DNA of 10,359 nucleotides from Treponema sp. UBA4326 (GCA_002393835.1 DGTW01000199.1:1-10359); one strand, 5' to 3'; shown: positions 1 to 6,005, numbered from the stretch's first letter. Notes: generated by a model not told the origin, from the sequence alone. Made by a program: numbers and translations.

Positions 1-366
1 CAGATAGTTGCCACAAGCCTCGGGACGTGTTGCAGGCACCTCGTCCTGTGTCAGTATCCACTCCAGGCACTCCATCGTCAACTGGCGCATGTCCTCAACG
101 GTGTATTCACCCGTCATAATGATGTACATACCTGTGAGGCAGCCCATAGGCCCGACATAAACAACATCATCTTTGACCCTCGAATTTCGGAACCAGGTCG
201 CCATGAGATGCTCGATGCTGTGAATGGCGGCAGGGGCGACGGCAGGTTCCTTGTTTGGCTCGGTGATTCTCAAATCGTAGGTGGTAAAGCCCTTGTCCTC
301 CCGGGAAATGTAAATGCCCGGCTTCAAATGCGTATGATCAATAGTAAAACTCTGAATGACTTCCAT
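1..366 (-). CDS. luxS: S-ribosylhomocysteine lyase LuxS (C-terminus beyond window)
   Basis: LuxS cleaves S-ribosylhomocysteine to homocysteine and DPD, the precursor of autoinducer AI-2, in the cytoplasm. 122 residues are present out of about 155-160 usual for the family; the frame is open to the window edge. The N-terminal SFTIDHTHLKPG segment, the zinc motif HSIEH (H49, H53), the catalytic cysteine in GPMGC (C76) and the third zinc ligand in EACGNY (C118) are all visible, as is the conserved Arg in YDLR (R33). The residue after the catalytic Cys is Leu, where many LuxS proteins have Arg or Gln. The ATG at 366 is preceded by GAGGTAGC (372-378), a good ribosome binding site. The gene starts 25 bp after the pfs stop, so the two consecutive steps of the SAH pathway are almost certainly co-transcribed. 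Confidence 0.97.
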   Translation of the reverse strand, partial: MEVIQSFTIDHTHLKPGIYISREDKGFTTYDLRITEPNKEPAVAPAAIHSIEHLMATWFRNSRVKDDVVYVGPMGCLTGMYIIMTGEYTVEDMRQLTMECLEWILTQDEVPATRPEACGNYL

Positions 367-391
367 AAAAGCTACCTCGTTGCCGTGTATT

Positions 392-1117
392 TTATATTAA
401 CTGAATCATTTTCTCAACGACCCGGGCACTCAATTCTGCTGCGACAGGCTCATTGAAATCGTATCCGTTAGCGCGCAAATCATCAGCCATATCGCTCATA
501 CAGCGCAAAATCACGAAGGGAACTTTATTGAGGTAGCAGGCATGTGCGATTGCGGCACCTTCCATCTCAACGCAGGCAGGAGAAAAATCATTGTTGATTC
601 GCTCTTTTGTAGACTTATCGCTGATGAACTGGTCGCCTGTGGCAATTCGTCCTTCAATGATTTTATGAGGCTCTTTTCCGTCCTCCCCCTTTGCAAATTC
701 AGAAGAGTTAAAAGCTTTTTTTGCAGCCTCAATCATTCCTTTGTCAGCCTCGAAAGAAAAAACATTCATCTGGGGAACCTGACCTTTTGCATAGCCGAAA
801 CCTGTGGCATCCATGTCGTGATAAAGAGCATCTGTCGAAACAACAAAATCCATTACTCCCAATCCATGGGCCATTGCGCCCGCAATTCCTGTGTTAATGA
901 TATTCGTGCAGCCAAACTGAAGGGCTAGACGCTGGGCACAAAGGGCGGCGTTAACCTTTCCAAGGCCAGAACGAACGACCACGACATCAACTCCGTGGAT
1001 TTTTCCCTCATTGAAGACGATAGAGCCGGCCTCAGTCTTTTTGATTTCGCTTCCCATGAGTTTGCGAAGGAATTCAATTTCCGTTTCCATCGCACCGATA
1101 ATTCCAATTTTCTTCAT
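392..1117 (-). CDS. mtnN: 5'-methylthioadenosine/S-adenosylhomocysteine nucleosidase (Pfs/MtnN)
   Basis: This enzyme hydrolyses S-adenosylhomocysteine and methylthioadenosine to adenine plus S-ribosylhomocysteine or methylthioribose, and so makes the LuxS substrate. It has 241 residues against about 230 in E. coli; the extra residues are a charged loop around 135-150. Family landmarks are the N-terminal GIIGAMETE with the equivalent of E. coli Glu12 (E13), the NTGIAG loop (75-80), VEMEG with substrate-binding M185 and E186 (E. coli Glu174), and the catalytic Asp in CMSDMAD (D209). The start is supported by AAGGAGTAAC just upstream. The gene is first in an operon with luxS. The facing intergenic region carries a separate plus-strand transcription unit (1206-1348). 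Confidence 0.97.
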   Translation of the reverse strand: MKKIGIIGAMETEIEFLRKLMGSEIKKTEAGSIVFNEGKIHGVDVVVVRSGLGKVNAALCAQRLALQFGCTNIINTGIAGAMAHGLGVMDFVVSTDALYHDMDATGFGYAKGQVPQMNVFSFEADKGMIEAAKKAFNSSEFAKGEDGKEPHKIIEGRIATGDQFISDKSTKERINNDFSPACVEMEGAAIAHACYLNKVPFVILRCMSDMADDLRANGYDFNEPVAAELSARVVEKMIQLI

Positions 1118-1157
1118 TTTATGTTACTCCTTGCGAAAACCTGCATAATTTTCTGTT

Positions 1158-1186
1158 ATTTTCGTAAAAAAACGCAAGATTTTCAA
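1158..1186 (-). promoter_or_regulatory. candidate promoter of the pfs-luxS operon
   Basis: On the minus strand TTGAAA (1186-1181) and GAAAAT (1163-1158) are 17 bp apart, which would give a leader of about 33 nt containing the pfs ribosome binding site. The -10 matches the consensus at only 4 of 6 positions and the region is very A/T-rich, so this is a tentative call. Confidence 0.35.
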
Positions 1187-1205
1187 TATTTTTCATAAAA
1201 AAGTA

Positions 1206-1234
1206 TTGATTAAAATCTCTAAAAAGTCTAATAT
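1206..1234 (+). promoter_or_regulatory. sigma-70 promoter driving the 1241-1348 transcript
   Basis: TTGATT (1206-1211) and TAATAT (1229-1234) are separated by exactly 17 bp, a near-consensus housekeeping promoter pointing away from pfs. Transcription would begin near 1241. No ORF with a ribosome binding site follows before the terminator at 1302-1348. The esterase gene has its own promoter further down. Confidence 0.65.
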
Positions 1235-1240
1235 ACACTC

Positions 1241-1348
1241 AGCAGCAAGAATTAAGCAGCTGAAAAGTTGCAACCGACGCTTCCGTTGGAAGTTTGTCAC
1301 TCAAAACCCCCGCCTTTTCTCCTCCTTTAAGCGGGGGTTTTGCCTTTT
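1241..1348 (+). ncRNA. candidate small RNA, about 105 nt, with a C-rich anti-Shine-Dalgarno loop
   Basis: The segment lies between a 17-bp-spaced sigma-70 promoter and a strong intrinsic terminator and contains no plausible ORF. It can fold into three successive hairpins. The first is 1256-1260 with 1267-1271 (GCAGC/GTTGC, 6-nt loop). The second is 1274-1279 with 1284-1289 (CCGACG/CGTTGG, CTTC loop, one G-T pair). The third is the 12-bp terminator stem. The terminator loop (1314-1330) includes CTCCTCCTTT, which resembles the anti-Shine-Dalgarno end of 16S rRNA and could pair with mRNA ribosome binding sites. It does not resemble SRP RNA, 6S RNA, tmRNA or a SAM/SAH riboswitch that I know. It could instead be a leader or attenuator for the esterase, but that gene has its own promoter downstream of the terminator. 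Confidence 0.5.
1302..1348 (+). terminator. strong intrinsic terminator
   Basis: A perfect 12-bp stem (1302-1313 with 1331-1342; CAAAACCCCCGC against GCGGGGGTTTTG) with a 17-nt pyrimidine-rich loop is followed by a T-rich tract, TTTTGCCTTTT. It ends the 1241 transcript on the plus strand. The -35 of the esterase promoter (1340-1345) lies inside its T-rich tail. The A-rich start of the stem could also allow some termination on the minus strand, but no minus-strand gene needs it. Confidence 0.85.
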
Positions 1349-1368
1349 AAACACATTCATTTTATAAT
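1340..1368 (+). promoter_or_regulatory. esterase promoter, leaderless geometry
   Basis: TTGCCT (1340-1345) and a perfect TATAAT (1363-1368) are 17 bp apart. Only 6 nt separate the -10 from the ATG at 1375, so the predicted transcription start coincides with the start codon. No Shine-Dalgarno sequence precedes the gene. The -35 is embedded in the tail of the preceding terminator. Confidence 0.7.
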
Positions 1369-1374
1369 AAATCC

Positions 1375-2214
1375 ATGATTTACGAAACATTTTCCCTTGG
1401 CAAAAAAGATATTTTTTTAAAGACCTACCTTCACGAAAGCCAGCCCTTCAATCCAGATAAAAAACGCCCCCTTGTAATTGTAATTCCAGGCGGCGGCTAC
1501 GAGCACATAGGCTTTCGCGAAAGAGAGCCGGTTGCCATAAAATTCAATTCGCTGGGCTTCCATGCGGCAACCCTTGCCTATTCGCTCTCGCCAATGAAAT
1601 TTCCAGATGCCCTCATTGATTTGACAAATGCAGTCGCCCTAGTCCGTGAAAACGCCGAAAAATGGTATGTCGATTCAGATAAAATCATTGTCTGCGGATT
1701 TTCAGCAGGCGGACACCTGGCAGCAAGTTTAGGAGCCTTCTGGAATTCAAAATTCCTAAAAGACTACATTCCCCACAGCCCAGAAAAAATCAGGCCGAAC
1801 GCCCTCTTGCTCTCCTATCCTGTCATCACTTCTGACCCAAATTACTGGCACGAAGGCTCAATCATGAATGTCATTGGCACGATTCAAGCTGGAGAGGCAA
1901 AAAAAATCTGTTCTTCTCTGGGAAAAGAAACAATGAGCGATGTAGTCTCAATCGAAAAAAACATTACTAAGGACTTTCCGCCCACATTCATCTGGCACAC
2001 AATTCAGGACGAAGCCGTTCCAGCAAAAAACACACTTTTGCTGGCCGATGCCCTCTACAAGGCCGGAATCAACTGCGAGTATCATCTATTCAACAGGGGA
2101 AAACACGCCCTCTCTCTGGCCACACCCGAAGTTGCAGACCCAGACGGCACAAACACCGAAAAAGAATGCAGCGTCTGGCCGGAACTTTTCAAAAACTGGT
2201 TCGAGGGACTATAA
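1375..2214 (+). CDS. alpha/beta-hydrolase, acetyl/carbohydrate-esterase-like
   Basis: This is a 279-residue serine hydrolase of the esterase/lipase superfamily, close to the acetyl-esterase or BD-FAE-like group found in plant-polysaccharide-degrading gut bacteria. Visible motifs are the oxyanion-hole PGGGY (38-42), the nucleophile elbow GFSAGGH with Ser110, the acid in the QDEAVP segment (Asp212) and the catalytic His in GKHAL (His244). There is no signal peptide, so it should act on imported oligosaccharides or small esters in the cytoplasm. The substrate cannot be read from sequence. The ATG lacks a ribosome binding site but has a perfect -10 six nt upstream, implying a leaderless mRNA. It is convergent with the next gene, with 4 bp between the stop codons. 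Confidence 0.88.
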   Translation: MIYETFSLGKKDIFLKTYLHESQPFNPDKKRPLVIVIPGGGYEHIGFREREPVAIKFNSLGFHAATLAYSLSPMKFPDALIDLTNAVALVRENAEKWYVDSDKIIVCGFSAGGHLAASLGAFWNSKFLKDYIPHSPEKIRPNALLLSYPVITSDPNYWHEGSIMNVIGTIQAGEAKKICSSLGKETMSDVVSIEKNITKDFPPTFIWHTIQDEAVPAKNTLLLADALYKAGINCEYHLFNRGKHALSLATPEVADPDGTNTEKECSVWPELFKNWFEGL

Positions 2215-2218
2215 GGCT

Positions 2219-3259
2219 CTAAAAACGGCTTTCGTGGGGAACGACATCGATTACGACAAGCTCAGGGTTCGTTCCGATTCTGGGCAGGCTCAGCTTCTGA
2301 TAAGAAAGACCCCGGCTGACAACCATAGCCGACGGTTTTTCTTCATCAAAGAATTCGTAAACCCCGCCCACATATTTTGGGAAAAAGCCCTGATGCCTGG
2401 CGTACAGGCCTTTCATTACATTTCCAAACTTCCACAAGCCGCCATTAGTGTGACCGCTCAAAACCAGGTCAAAGCAGCCGGCCGCCTTGTAATCATCAAT
2501 ATATTCAGGTCTGTGAGCCAGCAGGGCCGTAAAAAGCACTTTTCCTGCCGCTTTCTGAACTCTTTCTGTCTCAGCCTTTAGCGCATCAATTCTTGCCCTA
2601 TATTTTTCTTTGTCGTCCTTGCCCTTCTGCCTCTCTTCGATTGAAAGGTCAATGTAAGGATCGGGAAGACCGGACACAATGACTTTACCCAGAGGAAGAT
2701 TAAGAGCCTCGGCCTTTCCTTCAAGCACGACTCCGCCATTGTCAGTAATTATGTGATTGAATTCGCCTTCGTGGTAAGAATAAAACTCTGTATCCCCGGA
2801 AACATAATAAAAAGGAGCAATATCCTTGATTCCTTCGATAAGATAGCGGACATTAACGACCGGGCGGGCATAACTCGTCTTAAAATTGAAGATATTTCCT
2901 GTGAGAACAATTAAGTCTGGCTGAGCCTGGCGAATTTTTTCAATGAGCGAATTCTCTTTTTCGCCAAACATGTTTGAGTTGAAGTCGGAAATCAAAACAA
3001 TTCGCACGCATTTGTCACGCTCAACGGTGGGAACATATTTTTTTACATAAGAAGATGGCTCAGCCTCCTCCCCCTCACCATTAGTGGATTCCATTTTGAT
3101 TTGTTTTTTAGCCTTTTTTAATTCTGCAATCCTTGCCTCTTCAGAAAGGCGTTTTTCATGTCCCTCATCAGAATAATCTACGATATAATTTGGAACAACC
3201 ACAGAAGAGCAGGATGCCAAAGTCAAAAGAGCGGTAAAAAGCAAAATACATTTTTTCAT
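2219..3259 (-). CDS. lipoprotein with a degenerate metallophosphoesterase domain
   Basis: This 346-residue protein has a lipoprotein signal peptide (lipobox LASC, Cys17), a charged linker (about 30-80), a calcineurin-like phosphoesterase fold related to YkuE/YaeI (about 85-340) and an internal charged coiled-coil-like insert (about 205-240). The fold shows through the usual landmarks, but ligand positions are changed: SDFN (92-94) where DxH is expected, LTGN (119-122) for GD, SGDTE (154-158) for GNHD/E, and SGHTN (268-272) for GHTH. The AHRPE His249 and the C-terminal SRGL are kept. The family acts on phosphoesters, including lipid A precursors. With this many lost ligands, enzymatic activity is doubtful and a binding or structural role at the membrane is an inference. 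The ATG has AAGGA 4 nt upstream. Confidence 0.87.
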   Translation of the reverse strand: MKKCILLFTALLTLASCSSVVVPNYIVDYSDEGHEKRLSEEARIAELKKAKKQIKMESTNGEGEEAEPSSYVKKYVPTVERDKCVRIVLISDFNSNMFGEKENSLIEKIRQAQPDLIVLTGNIFNFKTSYARPVVNVRYLIEGIKDIAPFYYVSGDTEFYSYHEGEFNHIITDNGGVVLEGKAEALNLPLGKVIVSGLPDPYIDLSIEERQKGKDDKEKYRARIDALKAETERVQKAAGKVLFTALLAHRPEYIDDYKAAGCFDLVLSGHTNGGLWKFGNVMKGLYARHQGFFPKYVGGVYEFFDEEKPSAMVVSRGLSYQKLSLPRIGTNPELVVIDVVPHESRF

Positions 3260-3286
3260 AATGTCCTTAGTATATCAAAATACTGA

Positions 3287-3292
3287 ATTATG
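3287..3292 (-). promoter_or_regulatory. candidate -10 for the lipoprotein gene
   Basis: On the minus strand CATAAT (3292-3287) would start transcription about 20 nt before the ATG and include the AAGGA ribosome binding site. No convincing -35 is seen. A second option, TATACT (minus strand, about 3274-3269), lies so close to the ATG that the ribosome binding site would be excluded. The site is back-to-back with the uppP -10. Confidence 0.3.
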
Positions 3293-3299
3293 TTACACT
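3291..3299 (+). promoter_or_regulatory. extended -10 promoter of uppP
   Basis: TGT-TACACT (TG at 3291-3292, hexamer 3294-3299) is an extended -10 element with no good -35. Transcription would start near 3306, giving a leader of about 19 nt that holds the GGAG site before the ATG at 3325. It is directly back-to-back with the candidate -10 of the divergent lipoprotein gene. Confidence 0.45.
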
Positions 3300-3314
3300 A
3301 GATGCACTTTTTAT

Positions 3315-3318
3315 GGAG
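3315..3318 (+). promoter_or_regulatory. ribosome binding site that decides the uppP start
   Basis: GGAG at 3315-3318 lies 6 nt before the ATG at 3325. An in-frame ATG at 3313 overlaps this site and has no ribosome binding site of its own, so 3325 is the likely start. Confidence 0.75.
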
Positions 3319-3324
3319 AATCCT

Positions 3325-4242
3325 ATGACAATTTTTCAGTCAATTATTCTTGGTGTCTTGCAGGGAATCGCAGAATTTTTGCCGATTTCTTCAAGCGGTC
3401 ATCTTAATGTAGCTCAGGAGCTTTTCGGTTTGAGCGAAGTTCCACTTTTGTTCGATGTCATGCTTCATCTTGCCACGCTTGCGGCGGTTATTTTGTATTT
3501 CAGGAAGAAAATCGCCCGTCTTTTCGTGATTTTGTTCAGATGGATTTTTACAAGTGGAAAGCAGGAGGGGAAAGCCTTCCCCTCGGCTACAATGGCTTCG
3601 CCATTTTCGCCTACCCCTTCTCCTAGGGGCATAGCCCCTAAAACCCCGGAAGCCGACCTTCTCACAGGCACGGACGAGCTTGGCCAAAAGACAATTCTGG
3701 CTGTGATTGTCGCAACTATCGTAACAGGTGCGATTGGCGTTGTTACGAGCAAGCTTATTCCGGAGCTTCCGATTAAAGTCACTTGCGTCGGATTCTTGTT
3801 CACGGCCTGTCTTTTGATTTTCAGTTCGATTTGGGCAAAAAAACATGATTCAAACAACCTGGAAGAAGCCAGGGGCATTTCCATTCTTCAGGCACTTTTT
3901 ATCGGCTTCATGCAGGGCGTGGGCACTTTGCCAGGTGTAAGCCGCTCAGGCTCAACTATTGCGGGCGCACAGCTTGCGGGCGTAAACCGGGCAGCGGCAG
4001 GCGAATTTTCGTTTATAGTTTCCATTCCAGCGATTCTGGGCGCATTCGTGCTTGAAGCAAAAGATTTGGGTGAAGTCGGAAGTCAGATTGGTGTTCTTCC
4101 AGTATTCTGCGGCTGTCTTGCGGCATTCGCATGGGGCTACCTCTCGCTTTCGATTTTGATGAAATTGATTCGCAAAGGCAAACTGGAGTGGTTCGCCTGC
4201 TACTTGATTCCGCTCGGCGTGGCTGGACTGATTTTGTTCTAA
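3325..4242 (+). CDS. uppP: undecaprenyl-diphosphatase UppP/BacA with an in-frame insert
   Basis: This integral membrane enzyme dephosphorylates undecaprenyl pyrophosphate to recycle the carrier lipid for peptidoglycan and other surface polymers; it also confers bacitracin tolerance. The first signature is LQGIAEFLPISSSGH, with Q13 and E17 of the (E/Q)xxxE motif and H26. The second is LPGVSRSGST (202-211) with R207. Several hydrophobic segments follow the family pattern. At 305 residues it is about 30-40 longer than the usual 260-275. The excess is a Pro/Ser-rich segment around residues 81-110, between two hydrophobic segments, and its DNA is a cluster of short palindromes (3566-3640). Both signatures are intact, so the enzyme is probably active. 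Confidence 0.95.
   Translation: MTIFQSIILGVLQGIAEFLPISSSGHLNVAQELFGLSEVPLLFDVMLHLATLAAVILYFRKKIARLFVILFRWIFTSGKQEGKAFPSATMASPFSPTPSPRGIAPKTPEADLLTGTDELGQKTILAVIVATIVTGAIGVVTSKLIPELPIKVTCVGFLFTACLLIFSSIWAKKHDSNNLEEARGISILQALFIGFMQGVGTLPGVSRSGSTIAGAQLAGVNRAAAGEFSFIVSIPAILGAFVLEAKDLGEVGSQIGVLPVFCGCLAAFAWGYLSLSILMKLIRKGKLEWFACYLIPLGVAGLILF
3566..3640 (+). repeat. in-frame palindromic element inside uppP
   Basis: Three perfect short hairpins follow one another within 75 bp: AGGGGAA/TTCCCCT (3566-3572 with 3577-3583, 4-nt loop), AATGGC/GCCATT (3591-3596 with 3600-3605, 3-nt loop) and TAGGGGC/GCCCCTA (3624-3630 with 3634-3640, 3-nt loop). Codon use here is unlike the rest of uppP, and the encoded residues (about 81-106) have no counterpart in the usual family. 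It resembles a small dispersed palindromic repeat captured in frame, comparable in principle to Rickettsia palindromic elements. Whether other copies exist cannot be seen in this window. Confidence 0.6.
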
Positions 4243-4250
4243 TAAATATT

Positions 4251-4303
4251 CTAAATGTACTTTTAAAACTTCCAAAATCAAAAAGTTTTCAAAGTACATT
4301 TAG
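4251..4303. repeat. 21-bp near-perfect inverted repeat between uppP and the ATPase gene
   Basis: Arms 4251-4271 and 4283-4303 match at 20 of 21 positions as an inverted repeat with an 11-nt spacer. No T-tract follows on either strand, so it is not a convincing intrinsic terminator. The second arm contains the core TTTTCAAAGTA, which recurs at 4325-4335 over the ATPase promoter. Confidence 0.75.
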
Positions 4304-4310
4304 AAAACTC

Positions 4311-4339
4311 TTGATTTTAAAAACTTTTCAAAGTATACT
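4311..4339 (+). promoter_or_regulatory. ATPase promoter, leaderless geometry
   Basis: TTGATT (4311-4316) and TATACT (4334-4339) are 17 bp apart, and only 6 nt (TTGATT) separate the -10 from the ATG at 4346. No Shine-Dalgarno sequence is present, so the mRNA is predicted to begin at the start codon. Confidence 0.7.
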
Positions 4340-4343
4340 TTGA
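4328..4343. promoter_or_regulatory. 16-bp palindromic operator candidate over the ATPase -10
   Basis: TCAAAGTATACTTTGA is a perfect 16-bp palindrome that contains the -10 hexamer and ends 2 nt before the ATG. The half-site TCAAAGTA occurs again at 4289-4296, in the second arm of the upstream inverted repeat. The inverse TACTTTGA occurs at 4364-4371, inside the coding region. A protein bound here would block the promoter. Confidence 0.5.
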
Positions 4344-4345
4344 TT

Positions 4346-5560
4346 ATGACTACAAGGGATGATTACTTTGAACAGGTTTACGCATTCAAAGACAAACAGG
4401 TTATAAAAGTTCTCACTGGATTAAGGCGTTGCGGAAAATCTTTTTTGATGGATCAAATCGTTGAAAAACTGCTTGCCGACGGAATCCCGCAAAATCAGAT
4501 AATCCATTATCATCTTGATGAAATTGAAAATGACCCCTTTCTTGACTACAAGGTCTTGTACGAAAACATAAAATCAAAGCTTTCAGCCGACAAAATGACC
4601 TACATCTTCCTTGATGAAGTCCAGCTCTGCAAAAATTTCCAGAAAGCAGTCGATTCACTTTTCAACAAAAAAAACACCGACATTTACATCACAGGCTCCA
4701 ATTCAGACTTGCTCAGCGGCGAACTAGCCACACTTTTGAGCGGTCGTTATGTCACAATCGACATGCAGCCCTTTTCATTCAAGGAATATCTTCATGAGCG
4801 GGGCGAACAGGGGCTTGAAACCGTTGACTTGGAACAGTGCTATCTCGACTATGTTCGCTACGGAAGTCTGCCATTCACAGTTCAACTTAAAAACGACGAG
4901 CGGAACATCAATCAATATTTAAACGGTGTTTTCAGCACGATTCTTCTCAAGGACATTTCAGACAGGCATCAAATCAGCGACCTTTCAGGTTTGCAATCCG
5001 TAATACGATTCATGTTTGCAAACACAGCGAACATCTGCACATCAAAGAAAATCAGCGACACACTCACAAGCGGCGGAAGAAAAATCAGCCAGCCAACCGT
5101 AGAAAATTACATGCACTATCTCGAAGAATGTTTCATGGTCTACAAAGTGCAACGCTACGACATCAAAGGCAAGGAATATCTCAAAACCCTCTGCAAGTAT
5201 TACATCGCCGACACAGGCTTGCGGAACATGCTCCTGGGCTACAGAAACATCGACACCGGGCACATTCTCGAAACACTCGTTTTCCTTGAACTCAAACGAC
5301 GGAAGTACGAAATCTACACAGGCAAAGTTGGCGACATGGAAATTGATTTCGTGGCAAAAACACAGTCCTCACTTTTTTATGTTCAAGTCGCCGAAAGCGT
5401 AAAGGACTCCCAAACTCTGGAGCGCGAACTAAAACCATTCACAAAAATCAAAGACTCTTACCCCTGCGTGCTGATTACGATGGATAAAACTGTGAACGAG
5501 GATTTCAACGGAGTGCGGCACATCAACGCGATTGATTTCTTCTGCGGAAAGGAAATGTAA
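4346..5560 (+). CDS. AAA_14/DUF4143-family ATPase
   Basis: This is a 404-residue P-loop ATPase of unknown physiological role, from a family that is often present in many copies in gut anaerobes and spirochaetes. Domain order: an AAA_14 core with Walker A GLRRCGKS (25-32), Walker B YIFLDEVQ (86-93) and sensor-1 TGSNS (116-120); a middle winged-helix-like part (about 225-275); and a C-terminal DUF4143 domain with the PD-(D/E)XK-like remnant EIDFVA (332-337) and FYVQVAES (344-351). The Lys of a true nuclease ExK motif is absent, so nuclease activity is doubtful. A TTG at 4340 would add two residues, but the ATG at 4346 fits the promoter better. The stop is 4 nt before the next gene. Confidence 0.9.
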   Translation: MTTRDDYFEQVYAFKDKQVIKVLTGLRRCGKSFLMDQIVEKLLADGIPQNQIIHYHLDEIENDPFLDYKVLYENIKSKLSADKMTYIFLDEVQLCKNFQKAVDSLFNKKNTDIYITGSNSDLLSGELATLLSGRYVTIDMQPFSFKEYLHERGEQGLETVDLEQCYLDYVRYGSLPFTVQLKNDERNINQYLNGVFSTILLKDISDRHQISDLSGLQSVIRFMFANTANICTSKKISDTLTSGGRKISQPTVENYMHYLEECFMVYKVQRYDIKGKEYLKTLCKYYIADTGLRNMLLGYRNIDTGHILETLVFLELKRRKYEIYTGKVGDMEIDFVAKTQSSLFYVQVAESVKDSQTLERELKPFTKIKDSYPCVLITMDKTVNEDFNGVRHINAIDFFCGKEM

Positions 5561-5564
5561 AATC

Positions 5565-6005
5565 ATGTCTGCTTCAAACGACTTTTACAAAACAACGCCT
5601 CTCGCACAGATGACCGACGAACAATGGGAAGCTCTGTGCGACGGCTGCGGACTCTGCTGCTTCCGAAAATTCATCACTGGGCGCGGCAAAAATACAAAAA
5701 TCCACTTCACAAGAATCGCCTATGACCTTCTCGACTTAAAGACCTGCCGCTGCACCGACTACGAAAACCGCTTCAAAAAACAGCCGAAATGTTCCCGCCT
5801 GACCAAAAACAACGTCGGAAAATGCGACTGGCTCCCCGAAACCTGCGCATACCGCCGCCTTTATTACAAAAACACCCTGCCTGAGTGGCATCCACTTGTT
5901 ACAGGAAACGCCGAAAGCGTAAAGCAAAGCGGAATCAGGCTTCAAAACGCCGTGCATGAAAGCGATGTTGGGGAAGACGACTGGGAAGAGTTTGAGATTG
6001 AGTAA
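5565..6005 (+). CDS. YcgN/UPF0260 family CxxCxxCC protein
   Basis: This 146-residue soluble protein belongs to the YcgN (UPF0260, CxxCxxCC) family, thought to bind zinc or iron; its role is unknown. The signature CDGCGLCC (Cys25, 28, 31, 32) is followed by the family block LKTCRCTDYENRF with Cys61 and Cys63, then Cys76, Cys87 and Cys94. The length matches the E. coli member (about 150). The start at 5565 has AAGGAA at 5549-5554, inside the end of the ATPase gene; an ATG at 5532 in frame overlaps that gene and lacks a clear ribosome binding site. It is 4 nt behind the ATPase stop, so it is probably translated from the same leaderless mRNA. No hairpin terminator follows. Confidence 0.88.
   Translation: MSASNDFYKTTPLAQMTDEQWEALCDGCGLCCFRKFITGRGKNTKIHFTRIAYDLLDLKTCRCTDYENRFKKQPKCSRLTKNNVGKCDWLPETCAYRRLYYKNTLPEWHPLVTGNAESVKQSGIRLQNAVHESDVGEDDWEEFEIE

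Noticed and set aside
74..160. Leu after the LuxS catalytic Cys as a sign of inactivity
   Set aside because: All zinc ligands and the catalytic Cys are present and the position is variable in the family, so there is no reason to infer loss of function.
542..928. Plus-strand open frame of 128 codons opposite pfs
   Set aside because: It is antisense to a clear pfs gene, has no ribosome binding site and no recognisable domain; a shadow frame.
1118..1374. SAM or SAH riboswitch near pfs
   Set aside because: The structured segment lies on the strand opposite to pfs, ends in its own terminator and shows no SAM/SAH riboswitch features that I recognise.
2048..2581. Plus-strand open frame of 177 codons crossing the esterase end and the lipoprotein gene
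   Set aside because: It overlaps two well-supported genes in other frames and its translation has no domain-like pattern.
3313..3315. Upstream ATG for uppP
   Set aside because: It overlaps the GGAG that serves the ATG at 3325 and lacks its own ribosome binding site; the family N-terminus also fits 3325.
3465..3884. Minus-strand open frame of 139 codons opposite uppP
   Set aside because: uppP is unmistakable on the plus strand; the antisense frame has no ribosome binding site or family pattern.
4251..4303. The 21-bp inverted repeat as an intrinsic terminator for uppP
   Set aside because: No T-tract follows either arm and the stem is A/T-rich; the shared half-sites with the ATPase promoter suggest a binding site instead.
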